Below, in pieces: positions 35,018 to 45,385 of a stretch of 64,000 bases of DNA. The notes under the pieces are model-generated. The model made no database searches, was not told where the DNA came from, and saw nothing but the letters and a program-made list of their open reading frames with translations. The stretch is from Sediminivirga luteola (GTDB lineage: Bacteria > Actinomycetota > Actinomycetes > Actinomycetales > Brevibacteriaceae): contig NZ_BMFY01000002.1 of the NCBI RefSeq assembly GCF_014639315.1, positions 1 to 64,000 on the forward strand. Direction: 5' to 3'. How positions within the stretch are numbered: the first letter of the stretch is position 1; each line of letters begins with the position of its first letter. A program made the translations under genes and the position numbers.

Positions 35018-37087
35018 GTGAGCCCCGCCGACGGCGCCCGGATCATCGACCTCGACCCCGGTTCCCATCTCGTCCGGGATCTCTGGATCCCGATGCCCGA
35101 CGGCGTCCGCCTGCACGCGCGGGCGTGGATGCCCGCCGATATCGACACCGCGCCCGCGCCGGTCCTGCTGGAGTACCTGCCGTACCGCCTGGACGACTGG
35201 ACCAGCGTGCGCGACTCCGAGCGGCACCCGTTCTACGCCGCCCACGGCTATGTGTCCGTGCGGGTGGACATCCGGGGCACCGGCAGCTCGGAGGGCCTGT
35301 TCGAGGACGAGTACTCCGCCGCCGAGCTCAATGACGGCGAAGAGGTCATCCGCTGGCTGGCCGCCCAGCCGTGGAGCACCGGCCGGGTCGGCATGTTCGG
35401 CATCTCCTGGGGCGGCTTCAACTCCCTGCAGCTGGCCGAGCGCGGCGTCGAGGGCCTGGACGCCATCGTGACCGTCTGCTCCACCGACGACCGCTACGAC
35501 AACGACGTCCACTACATGGGCGGTGCCGTGCTGGGCATCGACATGGCCGCGTGGGCCGGGACCATGCTCGCCTTTGCCTCACGCCCGCCCAGGCCCGAGG
35601 TGGTGGGCGAGTCCTGGCTGGAGATCTGGCGTGAGCGGCTGGAGAAGCAAGAACCACTCGCCCCGGTCTGGCTCTCCCATCAGGAGCGGGACGATTACTG
35701 GCGGCGCGGCAGTGCCTGCGAGAACTATCCGGGGATCTCCGCCGCCGTGCTGGCGGTCGGCGGTTGGGCCGATCCGTATCACGACACCGTCTTCCGGCTG
35801 CTGGAGAACCTGCCGGGACCGCGCAAGGCGCTGCTGGGACCCTGGTCGCATCAGTACCCCGACAGGGGCCTGGCGCCGGGACCGGGGATCGACTTCCTCG
35901 GCGAGACACTCCGCTGGTGGGACCGCTGGCTGAAGGACGAGGACACCGGAGTGGAGCAGGATCCCGATCTGCGGGTGTGGATCGGCGAGTCCGAGCCCCC
36001 GGCCACCTACTACGCCGAGCGCGCCGGGCGGTGGGCCGGCATCCCGGAATGGCGGCGAGCCCCGGAGACGACACGCTTCCCGCTCACGGGCCTGGGCGAG
36101 GCCGGCGATCCCAGCACGGTGCTGCTGCGGGCGCCGCTGGCGACGGGACAGGACGCCGGACGGTTCTTCCCGTTCGGGAACGCGACTGACCTGCCGCCGG
36201 ACCAGCGCGCCGAGGACGGCCGGTCCCGCTGCGTCGATCTGCCGGTAGGCGGGGACGGCCTGAACGTCCTGGGGTCTCCGGAGGTCAGGCTGCGCCTGCG
36301 CTCGTTCTCACCGCGGGCGCACGTCATCGTCCGGCTGTGCGATGTCGCGCCGGACGGTTCCAGCGCGCTCATCACCCGCGGGGTGCTCAATCTGACCAAA
36401 CGCCATGGGATGGATCGCGCCGATGAGATGGTGCCGGGTCAGTGGGAGGACGTCACGGTCCGGCTGGTCTCGGCCGGGTACCGGGTGGCGCCCGGTCACC
36501 GGCTGCGGGTGGCCGTCTCCGATCAGTACTGGCCCTGGGTGTGGCCGCATGCCGGGCGTTCCGGGCTGGAGCTGGACCCGGCCGCGAGCACGCTTCACCT
36601 CCCGCTCTACGAGGGCCGGCAAGAGCAGGAAGTCTCGTTCGAACCGGCCCGGCACGTCCGCCCGATCACGATCGGGACCCCGGAGATGCCCGATGCGCCG
36701 GAACTTCCCGAGCGGATGGTCCAGGTGGACGTCGCCAGCGGGGAGACGATGCTGAGCGTCGACCCCGGGTACGGCGGCAGCCGGGTGTACCCGGACGGCC
36801 TGGAGTTCACCGAGTCGGCCAGGGAGGTCTACCGGATCCGGGAGGACGATCCCCAGTCCGCATCGGCGGAGTCGCAGTGGACCCTGGTGCTCAGCAATCA
36901 GAAGCCCGGTGGCGCGGCGGCGCGCCCCTGGCGGGCCGAGATCCGCACCCGCTCGCTGATCACCGCCGAGGACGGGGATTTCGTGGTGCGGAACTGGGTG
37001 GCGGCCACGGCCCAGGACGGCGATGGCGAGCAGGTCGAGGTGGCCAACCGCAGCTTCGAGGCGCGGGTGCCGCGCACCTCGGCCTAA
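35018..37087 (+). CDS. CocE/NonD-family (X-Pro dipeptidyl-peptidase S15-like) hydrolase
   Basis: 689 residues with GTG start; AAGGAG at 35005-35010 precedes it. An alpha/beta-hydrolase domain shows the nucleophile elbow GISWGG (Ser about residue 129), the acid in GGWADPYHD (about 250) and the His in PWSHQYPD (about 278). A beta-sandwich C-terminal domain of the X-Pro peptidase type follows from about residue 410. No signal peptide, so it acts in the cytosol. In the operon it could cleave imported proline-containing peptides, or acyl/ester groups from the cargo; CocE cleaves cocaine, so specificity cannot be read. Confidence 0.85.
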   Translation: MSPADGARIIDLDPGSHLVRDLWIPMPDGVRLHARAWMPADIDTAPAPVLLEYLPYRLDDWTSVRDSERHPFYAAHGYVSVRVDIRGTGSSEGLFEDEYSAAELNDGEEVIRWLAAQPWSTGRVGMFGISWGGFNSLQLAERGVEGLDAIVTVCSTDDRYDNDVHYMGGAVLGIDMAAWAGTMLAFASRPPRPEVVGESWLEIWRERLEKQEPLAPVWLSHQERDDYWRRGSACENYPGISAAVLAVGGWADPYHDTVFRLLENLPGPRKALLGPWSHQYPDRGLAPGPGIDFLGETLRWWDRWLKDEDTGVEQDPDLRVWIGESEPPATYYAERAGRWAGIPEWRRAPETTRFPLTGLGEAGDPSTVLLRAPLATGQDAGRFFPFGNATDLPPDQRAEDGRSRCVDLPVGGDGLNVLGSPEVRLRLRSFSPRAHVIVRLCDVAPDGSSALITRGVLNLTKRHGMDRADEMVPGQWEDVTVRLVSAGYRVAPGHRLRVAVSDQYWPWVWPHAGRSGLELDPAASTLHLPLYEGRQEQEVSFEPARHVRPITIGTPEMPDAPELPERMVQVDVASGETMLSVDPGYGGSRVYPDGLEFTESAREVYRIREDDPQSASAESQWTLVLSNQKPGGAAARPWRAEIRTRSLITAEDGDFVVRNWVAATAQDGDGEQVEVANRSFEARVPRTSA

Positions 37088-37100
37088 AGGGAGGCCGGCG

Positions 37101-37748
37101 ATGACAGCGCTGCCTCCCATCGAGCGGCGGCAGGAGAGCGTTCCGCCGGCGCGCCGACGCCTGGCGCCCGAGGCCAGACGGCGGCAGATCGTCGCGGCAG
37201 CGCGGGCGGTGATGCTCCGGCGCGGGCTGGCCGCGACCTCGTTGCGGGACATCGCCCGCGAGGCGGAGGTCTCGGTCGGCACCGTGACATACCATTTCGG
37301 CGGCGTCGACGAGATCCTGCGAGAGGTGGTCACGAGCGAGAGCCACGGCTTCTACTCACGGGTGGTCGCCGAGGCCCGGGCGGCCTCGGATCCGCGAGCC
37401 GGGCTGCGGGCTCTGATGGCGCCGATGTTCGCCGATTCCGAGCCGGTGCGAGAGCACTGGCAGATCTGGGCCGACTACTGGGGAGCCGTGGGACGCCGGC
37501 CGGAGATCGCCCAGACCTACGCCCAGCAGATCCGGGTGTGGGAGGACTGCTGCACCGAACTGATCGAGCAGGGCACCGCGGAAGGCGTCTTCGCCGACGT
37601 TCCCGCGCGGGAGACCGCGGTGAAGCTGGCCGCGTATTCCGACGGCGTCGGCATGCAGCGCGCCCAGCAGGTGCCGGGACTGAGCTCGGAGAAGGCGCTG
37701 GCCTGGATGCTCGAATTCGCCGGCGCCCTGCTGCGCTGCGAGATCTAA
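37101..37748 (+). CDS. TetR-family transcriptional regulator closing the peptide-transport operon
   Basis: 215 residues. HTH at about 25-75: RRQIVAAARAVMLRRGL, LRDIAREAEVSVGTVTYHFG. The C-terminal half (REHWQIWADYWGAVGRRPE, VWEDCCTELIEQG) resembles BetI-type ligand domains. It starts 13 bases after the hydrolase gene and is probably co-transcribed. The inverted repeat 67 bases before the operon is the natural candidate for its operator, giving simple feedback control. Confidence 0.85.
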   Translation: MTALPPIERRQESVPPARRRLAPEARRRQIVAAARAVMLRRGLAATSLRDIAREAEVSVGTVTYHFGGVDEILREVVTSESHGFYSRVVAEARAASDPRAGLRALMAPMFADSEPVREHWQIWADYWGAVGRRPEIAQTYAQQIRVWEDCCTELIEQGTAEGVFADVPARETAVKLAAYSDGVGMQRAQQVPGLSSEKALAWMLEFAGALLRCEI

Positions 37749-37758
37749 GGGCGCGTGC

Positions 37759-37962
<204 letters not shown>

Positions 37963-38805
37963 TCATGGAGAACCGAGCTGGGTGCTTCCCGAGCGGAGAT
38001 AGCGGCTGGCGTGCCCGGCGTACTCGCGGAGGCACGATTCCACCTGCCGCGGCCTGTCCTCGGCGTTCCGGGCCGGCATGCTCACCGCGACCGAGCCGAT
38101 CACGAGGCCAGACCCGTTGCGCACGCCCACGGCCGCGCAGGTCTGCCCCGGCACGAACTCCTCCTGTTCCCACGCGAGGCCGCGCGTGGCGACGTCGAGC
38201 AGATGCGCTTCCAGGGTCTCCCGCTCGGTGATGGTGCGCGGCGTGAGCGGCCGCAGGCTGTGCCCCTCGAAATAGGCGTCCCGTTCAGGCGCGGACATGC
38301 CCCCGAGCATGATCTTGCCGAACGCCGTCGCGTGCGCGGCCTCGTGGAAACCGAAGCGCAGCGGCGTCAGACGCGGGTGCGAAGGGCAGTCCGACAGATA
38401 CGTCAGCACGACGTCCAGTCCCCGGTACACGGCGAAGTACGCGGCCATGCCCAGTGTCCGGTGGAGTTCGTCGATCACCCGGCGCACGGGCGAGGGCGCC
38501 ACGATGCGCCTCTGCAGGGAGAGACCGAGACCGAACACCTTGTGACCGAGCTCGAAGCTGTGCTCGGCGCGCAGATGGACCAGATAACCGGCGGCGACCA
38601 GTTCGTTCAGCAGACGGTAGACGCTCGGCAGCGGAATCGACAGCCGTTCCGAGAGTTCCCTGGCGCTGATGCTGCCGGATGCCGAGACCTCCTCGAGTAC
38701 GGCGAAGGCTCGCTGCAGCGTCGCGACGCCCTCCTCGCGCGCGGTCGTCCTCCACCCCGTCTCGCCGGATCCACGCTGATCCGGGCGATAAGCCGCGGTG
38801 CTCAT
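37963..38805 (-). CDS. IclR-family transcriptional regulator
   Basis: 280 residues from ATG 38805. Winged helix at about 25-85 (VATLQRAFAVLEEVSASGSI, LSERLSIPLPSVYRLLNELV). The effector domain has MAAYFAVYRGLDVVLTYLSD, HATAFGKIMLGGM and GVRNGSGLVIGSVAVSMPA. Divergent from the alcohol dehydrogenase gene; it is flanked on both sides by TTCTCG-N5-CGAGAA. Probable regulator of the oxidoreductase genes to its right. ATG 38829 is an alternative but gives an unusual extension. Confidence 0.85.
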   Translation of the reverse strand: MSTAAYRPDQRGSGETGWRTTAREEGVATLQRAFAVLEEVSASGSISARELSERLSIPLPSVYRLLNELVAAGYLVHLRAEHSFELGHKVFGLGLSLQRRIVAPSPVRRVIDELHRTLGMAAYFAVYRGLDVVLTYLSDCPSHPRLTPLRFGFHEAAHATAFGKIMLGGMSAPERDAYFEGHSLRPLTPRTITERETLEAHLLDVATRGLAWEQEEFVPGQTCAAVGVRNGSGLVIGSVAVSMPARNAEDRPRQVESCLREYAGHASRYLRSGSTQLGSP

Positions 38806-38849
38806 GTTCCCGATCCTGGCCCCGAGCACCGAGCACCGTCAAGGCTCGA

Positions 38850-38866
38850 TTCTCGCAGGACGAGAA
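38850..38866. promoter_or_regulatory. Palindrome TTCTCG-N5-CGAGAA, copy 2 (iclR/adh intergenic)
   Basis: TTCTCG CAGGA CGAGAA, 45 bases from the iclR start and 104 from the adh start. It matches copy 1 in both arms and in spacer length. Its place between divergent genes fits an IclR operator controlling both. Confidence 0.6.
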
Positions 38867-38969
38867 CAGCCCTGTCCGGCGTGCGGGCTCCGGTCCTAGC
38901 GTGGGCCCATCACCGCGCGGCCGGCCCGGCCGGATCAGCGCGACGGGGACCTCGACGAGGAGGATGAAC

Positions 38970-39998
38970 GTGAAAGCCGTCCGCGTACACGCCTATCAGG
39001 AGCCGCCGCGGTACGAATCGGTCCCGGAGCCGGCCCTCCAGGGTCCCTGGGACGTCATCGTCGACATCGGCGCGGCGGGCCTGTGCCGGACCGATCTGCA
39101 CATCATCGAAGGCCAGTGGGAACCCATCCAGCATCCCCGGCTGCCCTACACGCTGGGGCATGAGAACGCCGGCTGGGTCCGCGAGGTCGGTTCCGCCGTC
39201 ACGACCGTGGCGCCGGGGGACGCGGTGATCCTGCATCCGCTGACCTCGTGCGGCCTATGCCCGCCCTGCCGCGTGGGCGAGGACTCGCACTGCGAGAACG
39301 CCTCGTTCCCCGGCATCAACGCCGATGGCGGGATGGCCGAGCGGATGCGCACGAACGCCCGGGCGATCGTGCCCCTCGGCGAAGGCCTCGAACCCCGGGA
39401 CGTCGCCGCCCTGGCCGATGCCGGTCTGACCGCCTATCACGCGGTCCGGAAAGCCGCCGCCCGGCTCGTCCCGGGCACCCACGCCGTCGTCATCGGCGCC
39501 GGCGGCCTGGGGCACATCGGCGTCCAGGCGCTCACGGCGATCACCGCCGCCCGGATCACGGTCGTGGACCGCTCCGAGGAGGCACTCGCGCTCGCCCGCA
39601 AGCTGGGCGCGCACCACACGGTGCTGGCCGGCGATGATGAGACCACGGTGCGGGAGGCGCTGGACATCACCGGCGGCGGGGCGCACGTCGCGTTCGACTT
39701 CGTCGGCGAGCAGGGCGCGGAGCTGCTGGCACCGCGGATGATCCGGGGTCGCGGCCAGCACTACGTGATCGGCTACGGCGGCGAGGTGCGCCTGCCGACC
39801 ATCGAGATCATCTCCCGCGAGATCGACGTCATCGGGAACCTGGTGGGCACGTACCAGGACCTGGTCGAGCTCATGGCCCTGACCGCCGACGGCCGCGTGC
39901 GTCTCCACACGCAGACGTATCCGCTGGAAGCCGCCGGCGACGCGATGGCGGACCTGGCCGCGGGGCGCATCCGCGGCCGCGGCATCCTCATCCCCTGA
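38970..39998 (+). CDS. Zinc-dependent medium-chain alcohol dehydrogenase
   Basis: 342 residues. Catalytic zinc ligands in GLCRTDLHI and LGHENAGWV; structural zinc site CGLCPPCRVGEDSHC; NAD(P) fold GAGGLGHIG with acidic VVDRSE after it, favouring NAD. It probably oxidises an alcohol or polyol. AGGAGG at 38958-38963 sits six bases before GTG 38970 (MKAVRVHAYQEP), while ATG 38964 has no spacing, so I choose the GTG. Confidence 0.88.
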   Translation: MKAVRVHAYQEPPRYESVPEPALQGPWDVIVDIGAAGLCRTDLHIIEGQWEPIQHPRLPYTLGHENAGWVREVGSAVTTVAPGDAVILHPLTSCGLCPPCRVGEDSHCENASFPGINADGGMAERMRTNARAIVPLGEGLEPRDVAALADAGLTAYHAVRKAAARLVPGTHAVVIGAGGLGHIGVQALTAITAARITVVDRSEEALALARKLGAHHTVLAGDDETTVREALDITGGGAHVAFDFVGEQGAELLAPRMIRGRGQHYVIGYGGEVRLPTIEIISREIDVIGNLVGTYQDLVELMALTADGRVRLHTQTYPLEAAGDAMADLAAGRIRGRGILIP

Positions 39999-40086
39999 CC
40001 TGGCCGCCGCGTGCCCGCCGGAGGCGACGGCAGCTGAGCAGGTTTTCGCGCAGATTCCGATCACGACGAGCAAAGGAGCTCATCAG

Positions 40087-40665
40087 ATGGTGTTCCCAGC
40101 CAAATACCCATCCCTCAATGCCACCGAGCTCACCGATGAGGCGAGGTCCGTGCTGATCCGGGTGATCCGAGTGGCGTTCCCTCACGAGTCCTTCCCGGAC
40201 GGGCCCTACGAACGTACGGCCGACAAAATCCTCGACGAGGCGCAGGAGTCCACCTGGTTCCGCGTGCAGCTCACCCAGGGCCTGCTCTCGCTCGGTCAGC
40301 TGGCGGGAGGCGACTTCCGGGACCTGCCCGATGAGCAGGCACTTCGCGTCCTGCGACGGGTGGAGTCCACCGACTTCTTCGGGTTCATCCGGCGGACCAC
40401 GGTGCTGAACCTCTACGACGACGAGGAAGTCTGGGAGACCCTCGGCTACGAGGGCCCCTCCTTCGACAAGGGCGGGTACGTGCACCGCGGCTTCGACGAT
40501 CTGGACTGGCTGCCGGAACCGCGCATCGACTACCTGCCCGGCGAGGTACTGGAGGAGATCGCTCCGGGCGCTCCGGTTCCCACCAGCTGGACCATCACGA
40601 CGCAGGCGGTGCCGGGGAACCAGCCCGGCGCGACGAGCGCCCAGGGACGGGAGGCGAGGAAATGA
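40087..40665 (+). CDS. Gluconate 2-dehydrogenase subunit 3-like small partner of the GMC oxidoreductase
   Basis: 192 residues. The pattern VLNLYDDEEVWETLGYEGPS and the end FDDLDWLPEP resemble the small subunit family that accompanies membrane or periplasmic GMC dehydrogenases. There is no obvious signal peptide, unlike the Tat-exported classical subunit. AAAGGAG lies about nine bases before the ATG. The stop overlaps the GMC gene start as ATGA, so the two form a complex in all likelihood. Confidence 0.7.
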   Translation: MVFPAKYPSLNATELTDEARSVLIRVIRVAFPHESFPDGPYERTADKILDEAQESTWFRVQLTQGLLSLGQLAGGDFRDLPDEQALRVLRRVESTDFFGFIRRTTVLNLYDDEEVWETLGYEGPSFDKGGYVHRGFDDLDWLPEPRIDYLPGEVLEEIAPGAPVPTSWTITTQAVPGNQPGATSAQGREARK

Positions 40666-42230
40666 TGGCATCCCAGGACCAGAACGAGGAGACCGTCGTC
40701 ATCATCGGCTCCGGTGCCGGCGGGGGAACCCTGGCCTACGAGCTCACGGCGAAGGGCATCCCGGTCGTCGTGCTGGAGGCGGGCCCGTATCTGCGCAACG
40801 AGGACTACGTCAACAACGAGTGGGAGGCGTTCAACCAGATGGCATGGCTGGATCCGCGCACCACGAGCGGGTCCTGGCGGATCGCGCGGGACTTCCCGAA
40901 TCTGCCGGCGTGGATCGTCAAGGCCGTCGGAGGCACCACGACCCATTGGTCGGGCGCGACACCCCGGTTCAAGGCCCACGAGTTCGCCACGCGCAGCGTC
41001 TACGGGCGGGTGGAGGGGGCGAATCTGCTCGACTGGCCGCTGACGCTGGCCGAGCTGGAACCCTATTACGACCGCGCCGAACGGGCCATGGGTTCTACGC
41101 ACGTCCACGGCCGTCCTCCGCTGCCGGCCAACAACAACTACAAGGTCTTCGCCGCAGGGGCTGAGCGGATCGGGTACAAGCACTACGCGACCGGCCCTTA
41201 CGCCACCAATGCCGAGGAGTACGACGGCCGCCCCGCCTCCATCCAAGACGGATTCAACTTCCAGGGCGATAAGAACCGGTCCAAATGGTCGACCCTCGTC
41301 CGGGAGATCCCCCGCGCCGAGAGCACCGGTCTGCTGGATCTGCGGCCGCTCTCGCAGGCCGTCCAGATCACCCACGATTCCAGCGGCCGCGCCGATGCGG
41401 TGTTGTACCTGGACGAGAACGGCACCCTGCACCGGCAGGCCGCGCGCGTGGTGATCGTGGCCTGCAACGCGATCGAGACGCCCCGGTTGCTGCTGCTCTC
41501 GGCCACCGCCGCGTTCCCGGACGGCCTGGCGAACTCCTCCGGGCAGGTGGGCCGCAACTACATGCGCCACACCACGGGCTCGGTGTACGCCGCGTTCGAC
41601 AAACCGGTACGGATGTACCGCGGTGAGACCATGGCGGGGGTGATCGCCGATGAGTCCCGGCACGATCCGGACCGGGGGTTCGTCGGCGGCTACTTCCTGG
41701 AGACTCTCTCGCTGGGCCCGGCATTCCTGGCCGCGTTCGTGGATCCGGGCTCCTGGGGCCCGGACTACACCCGGCTGCTCGACGCCTACGCCCAGACCGC
41801 CGGGCTGTGGATCGTCGGCGAGGACATGCCACAGGAGTCCAATCGGGTCACGCTCAATACGACGGTCAAGGACGAGAACGGGCTGCCGGTGCCCAATGTG
41901 CATTTCGACGATCATCCGAACGACGCAGCGATGCGCGAGCACGCCTACGCCCAGGCGGAGTTGCTCTACGAGGCGGTGGGGGCGCTGAGCGCGCACCGGA
42001 CGCCGCCGTACCCGTCGACCCACAACCTGGGCACGGCGCGGATGAGCGAGCGGCCCGAGGACGGCGTCGTGGACCGGTGGGGACGCGCGCACGATGTGCC
42101 GAATCTCTTCATCGGCGATGGTTCGGTCTTCACCACGGGAGCAGCGGCGAACCCGACCCTGACGATCGTCGCCCTGGCGATCCGGCAGGCCGAGAGGATC
42201 GCAGACCAGTTGCGCACCCGGGAACTCTGA
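40662..42230 (+). CDS. GMC-family FAD oxidoreductase (sugar/alcohol dehydrogenase)
   Basis: 522 residues. FAD-binding [20 protein letters not shown], then [49 protein letters not shown] and the C-terminal [20 protein letters not shown]. Similar proteins are the large subunits of gluconate, sorbitol or glucose dehydrogenases. The substrate is not readable. Coupled to its small partner and followed 35 bases later by a PEBP-like gene. Likely under the IclR regulator with adh. Confidence 0.85.
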   Translation: MMASQDQNEETVVIIGSGAGGGTLAYELTAKGIPVVVLEAGPYLRNEDYVNNEWEAFNQMAWLDPRTTSGSWRIARDFPNLPAWIVKAVGGTTTHWSGATPRFKAHEFATRSVYGRVEGANLLDWPLTLAELEPYYDRAERAMGSTHVHGRPPLPANNNYKVFAAGAERIGYKHYATGPYATNAEEYDGRPASIQDGFNFQGDKNRSKWSTLVREIPRAESTGLLDLRPLSQAVQITHDSSGRADAVLYLDENGTLHRQAARVVIVACNAIETPRLLLLSATAAFPDGLANSSGQVGRNYMRHTTGSVYAAFDKPVRMYRGETMAGVIADESRHDPDRGFVGGYFLETLSLGPAFLAAFVDPGSWGPDYTRLLDAYAQTAGLWIVGEDMPQESNRVTLNTTVKDENGLPVPNVHFDDHPNDAAMREHAYAQAELLYEAVGALSAHRTPPYPSTHNLGTARMSERPEDGVVDRWGRAHDVPNLFIGDGSVFTTGAAANPTLTIVALAIRQAERIADQLRTREL

Positions 42231-42265
42231 GGGCGCGCCCGCGCCCCAATCTTCGAGGAGGAAAC

Positions 42266-42796
42266 ATGTCCGGCAATCCCTACGACTCCATTGCCCGGGT
42301 GCCATCGTTCACGCTGAACAGCGAGGACATCTCGGACGCCGCTCAGCTGCCGTCCGGGCAGGTGAGCGGGATCTTCGGCGCCGGCGGCACCGACACCAGC
42401 CCGCAGCTGAGCTGGTCCGGGTTCCCGTCCGGCACGAAGAGCTTCCTGGTCACGGTCTATGACCCCGATGCGCCCACGGCCAGCGGGTTCTGGCACTGGG
42501 CGGTGGCCGGGATCCCCTCATCCGTGACCGAGCTGCCCCGGGGCGCCGGAGACGAGAACGGCTCCCTGCTGCCGCCGGGCGCCTGGCAGCTGCGGAACGA
42601 CGCGGGACTCGCCCGGTACCTGGGAGCCGCTCCCCCGGCAGGACACGGCCGGCACACGTACTGGACCGCGGTCCACGCGCTCGACGTCGACGACCTGGGC
42701 GTGTCCCGCGACGCCACTCCGGCGTTCCTCATGTTCAATGCTTCCGGCCACACGCTGGCCCGCGCCGTGCTCGCGCCGTGGTGGGAAGCGCACTGA
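42266..42796 (+). CDS. YbhB/YbcL-type phosphatidylethanolamine-binding-like protein
   Basis: 176 residues. [40 protein letters not shown] and [15 protein letters not shown] are the PEBP signature blocks. GAGGAGG at 42255-42261 precedes the ATG. Members are cytosolic and of unclear role in bacteria. Followed by a strong terminator. Confidence 0.88.
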   Translation: MSGNPYDSIARVPSFTLNSEDISDAAQLPSGQVSGIFGAGGTDTSPQLSWSGFPSGTKSFLVTVYDPDAPTASGFWHWAVAGIPSSVTELPRGAGDENGSLLPPGAWQLRNDAGLARYLGAAPPAGHGRHTYWTAVHALDVDDLGVSRDATPAFLMFNASGHTLARAVLAPWWEAH

Positions 42797-42853
42797 CGCT
42801 CCCGCCGGCTCTCGCGCCACGCCGAATGCCCGTGCCGGGTGCCGTGCACAAGG

Positions 42854-42895
42854 CGAAGGGCCCTGCCGCGGGCTCGTAAGCGGCAGGGCCCTTCG
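42854..42895. terminator. Bidirectional terminator between the PEBP gene and pckG
   Basis: Perfect 16-bp stem CGAAGGGCCCTGCCGC (42854-42869) and its complement (42880-42895) with a 10-base loop, between two convergent genes. Short AAGG/CTTCG flanks instead of a long T-run. Confidence 0.8.
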
Positions 42896-43022
42896 TGAGA
42901 GACCGCGCGTCATCGACGCGGTGCGCCTCTCGTGCGAAGGCGGTCGGTCCTCCTGGCTCTAGGGAGACCGGCCGCCTCGTCTCGGCGGGGATCACACGGG
43001 GAGCGGAAGGGATCGGCTCGGG

Positions 43023-44843
43023 TCAGGCGAGTCCCAGGCGCGAACGCAGCCTGCTCACCTGATCCTTCAGCTCCGCGGGCACGTGGTCCCCGAGCTCCCG
43101 GTACCAGTCCTCGATGTCCTCCAGCTCGGCAGCCCATTCCTCAGGGCGTACCGCGAGCGCGTTGGCCACCTGTTCCTCGGTGATACCCAGGCCCTCGATG
43201 TCCAGCTCGCCCGGTGCCGGGGAAATGCCGATGGCGGTCTCGGTGCCGGTGGCACGCCCGGAGAGCCGGTCCACGATCCACTTCAGCACCCGGCTGTTCT
43301 CGGAGAATCCCGGCCAGAGGAAGCTCTTGTCCTCCGCGCGGCGGAACCAGTTGACGTAGAAGATCGCCGGGAGCTTCGCTCCGCGGGTGGCGCCGATGTT
43401 CAGCCAATGCTGGAAGTAGTCGCCGACGTTGTAGCCGATGAAGGGGCGCATCGCCATCGGGTCGCGACGGACCACGCCCACCTGACCGGTAGCCGCGGCG
43501 GTGGTCTCCGAGGAAAGCACCGAACCCATGAAGACGCCGTGCGCCCAGTCGAAGGTCTGGGTGACGAGCGGCATGGTGGTCTTGCGGCGGCCGCCGAAGA
43601 GGATCGCGTCGATCGGAACGCCGTCGGGGTTCTGCCACTCCTCCGCCAGAGTCGGCACGTTCTCCATCGGCGTGCAGAAACGGGAGTTCGGGTGCGCAGC
43701 CGGCCTCTCCGACTCCGGCGTCCAGTCGTCACCGCGCCAGTCGGTCAGATGGGCGGGCTCCTCCTCGGTCATTCCCTCCCACCAGACATCGCCGTCGTCG
43801 GTGAGCGCCACGTTCGTGAAGATGCTGTTGCCGGCCTCGATGGCCTCCATCGCGACGGGATTGGTGTGGCGGCCGGTACCGGGGGCCACACCGAACAGGC
43901 CGGCCTCCGGGTTGACCGCGTACAGACGTCCGTCCTCGCCGAATCGCATCCAGGCGATGTCGTCACCCAGGGTCTCGGCTTTCCAGCCGGGCAGGGTGGG
44001 CTTGATCATGGCCAGGTTGGTCTTGCCGCATGCCGAGGGGAAGGCGGCGGCGACGTACTTGACCTCGCCTTCCGGGCTGGTCAGCTTGAGGATGAGCATG
44101 TGCTCGGCCAGCCAGCCCTCGTCACGGGCGATGGCGGAGGCGATCCGGAGGGCGTAGCACTTCTTGCCCAGGAGCGCGTTGCCGCCGTACCCCGAGCCGT
44201 AGGACCAGATGGACCGTTCCTCCGGGAAGTGGGAGATGTACTTGGTGGTGTTGCACGGCCACGGCACATCGTCCTCACCCGGCGCCAGAGGCGCGCCGAC
44301 GGAGTGCACGCACTCGACGAACTCAGCGTCCAGCTCACCCATGCGGTCCAGGATGTGCTGTCCGGCACGAGCCATGATCAGCATCGAGAGGACGACATAC
44401 GGGGAGTCGGTGACCTCGATCCCGAACTTGGGGTCCTTGGCGTCGGCGTGGCCCATCACGAAGGGAATGACGTACATGGTCCGGCCGGCCATGGACCCGG
44501 CGAACAGCTCGGACAGCGTCCGCTTCATCTCCCCCGGGTCCACCCAGTTGTTGAGCGGCCCCGCGTCTTCCTCGCGCTCGCTGCAGATGAAGGTGCGGTC
44601 TTCCACTCGCGCGACGTCGTCCGGATCAGAGGCGGCATAGTAGGAGTTGGGCTTCTTCGCCAGAGGCTTGAGCGTACCGGCTTCCACCAGCTCGGCTGCC
44701 AGGCTGCGCTTCTCCTCGGCGGTGCCGGTCACCCAGTGCACCCGCTCGGGGGCGGTGAGCGTCGCGATCGACTGGACGAAATCCAGGATCCTGCGGTTCG
44801 ACGTCGGAGCTGAGCTGAGCAGATCGGTTTCGACGACGGTCAT
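43023..44843 (-). CDS. pckG: Phosphoenolpyruvate carboxykinase (GTP)
   Basis: 606 residues, the length of the GTP-dependent class. [16 protein letters not shown] is the kinase loop with the reactive Cys. Other blocks are [52 protein letters not shown] and [18 protein letters not shown]. Makes PEP from oxaloacetate for gluconeogenesis. With lldD, mqo and putA elsewhere in the window it fits growth on organic and amino acids. AGGAG-like sequence precedes ATG 44843. Confidence 0.96.
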   Translation of the reverse strand: MTVVETDLLSSAPTSNRRILDFVQSIATLTAPERVHWVTGTAEEKRSLAAELVEAGTLKPLAKKPNSYYAASDPDDVARVEDRTFICSEREEDAGPLNNWVDPGEMKRTLSELFAGSMAGRTMYVIPFVMGHADAKDPKFGIEVTDSPYVVLSMLIMARAGQHILDRMGELDAEFVECVHSVGAPLAPGEDDVPWPCNTTKYISHFPEERSIWSYGSGYGGNALLGKKCYALRIASAIARDEGWLAEHMLILKLTSPEGEVKYVAAAFPSACGKTNLAMIKPTLPGWKAETLGDDIAWMRFGEDGRLYAVNPEAGLFGVAPGTGRHTNPVAMEAIEAGNSIFTNVALTDDGDVWWEGMTEEEPAHLTDWRGDDWTPESERPAAHPNSRFCTPMENVPTLAEEWQNPDGVPIDAILFGGRRKTTMPLVTQTFDWAHGVFMGSVLSSETTAAATGQVGVVRRDPMAMRPFIGYNVGDYFQHWLNIGATRGAKLPAIFYVNWFRRAEDKSFLWPGFSENSRVLKWIVDRLSGRATGTETAIGISPAPGELDIEGLGITEEQVANALAVRPEEWAAELEDIEDWYRELGDHVPAELKDQVSRLRSRLGLA

Positions 44844-44953
44844 TGAGAACTCCTGTGGTTGCCGGACGTCCGGGACGGTGAGCGCTCCCGGGGGTGTTAT
44901 TCAGGCTAGGAGGGTTGCCTGCCGCTCTGGTCGGGGATGAGGCGCAAAGAGCC

Positions 44954-44969
44954 TGTGCGGTAGATCACA
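44954..44969. promoter_or_regulatory. CRP/GlxR-like half-palindromes upstream of pckG
   Basis: TGTGC GGTAGA TCACA differs from the CRP/GlxR consensus TGTGA-N6-TCACA at one position. It is about 110 bases before pckG. A possible promoter on the same strand is TTGTCA (45025-45020) and CATATG (45002-44997), spaced 17, which would place the site in the early leader. GlxR control of pck is known in Corynebacterium; here it is inferred. Confidence 0.4.
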
Positions 44970-45207
44970 GTTAGGTCACGACAGCCGCTTTAAGGTCATA
45001 TGTCTGATTGATTTTGCCATGACAATGAACAAAACAGTCAGAACTCTGTGATCGACTGAGTCATAGGCGGGGGAAGAGCCGGACCAACCGCACCAAGCGC
45101 CCCCCTCCCCCCGATGGGCAGCTCAGTACTCGTGCGGCACCCGGCGAGGGTTTGGCATCGCCTACGGATGTGTGTAGACTCGTTGAGTCGTGGAGGAAGC
45201 TCCGCCG

Positions 45208-45280
45208 GCGCCATTAGCTCAACGGATAGAGCATCTGACTACGGATCAGAAGGTTGGGGGTTCGAATCCCTCATGGCGCG
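45208..45280 (+). tRNA. tRNA-Arg (anticodon ACG)
   Basis: A complete 73-base cloverleaf: acceptor GCGCCAT pairing with ATGGCGC, D-arm GCTC/GAGC, anticodon stem TCTGA/TCAGA with loop CTACGGA (anticodon ACG), T-arm GGGGG TTCGAAT CCCTC. The 3' CCA is not encoded. A34 must be edited to inosine by TadA to read CGU, CGC and CGA; tadA is present at the left end of the window. Confidence 0.97.
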
Positions 45281-45285
45281 CAGCA

Positions 45286-45328
45286 GAAACCGGCCCTGAC
45301 CAGCACACAAGCTGGCAGGGCCGGTTTC
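45286..45328 (+). terminator. Rho-independent terminator after tRNA-Arg
   Basis: GAAACCGGCCCTG-A-CCAGC (45286-45304) pairs with GCTGGCAGGGCCGGTTTC (45311-45328), an 18-bp stem with one bulged A and a six-base loop, followed by TT. Six bases after the tRNA. Confidence 0.85.
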
Positions 45329-45385
45329 TTATACCGCGCCTCAGGCCCGCGGCCGTCCGCTTCAGCGACTCAGCCTCTTGACACT

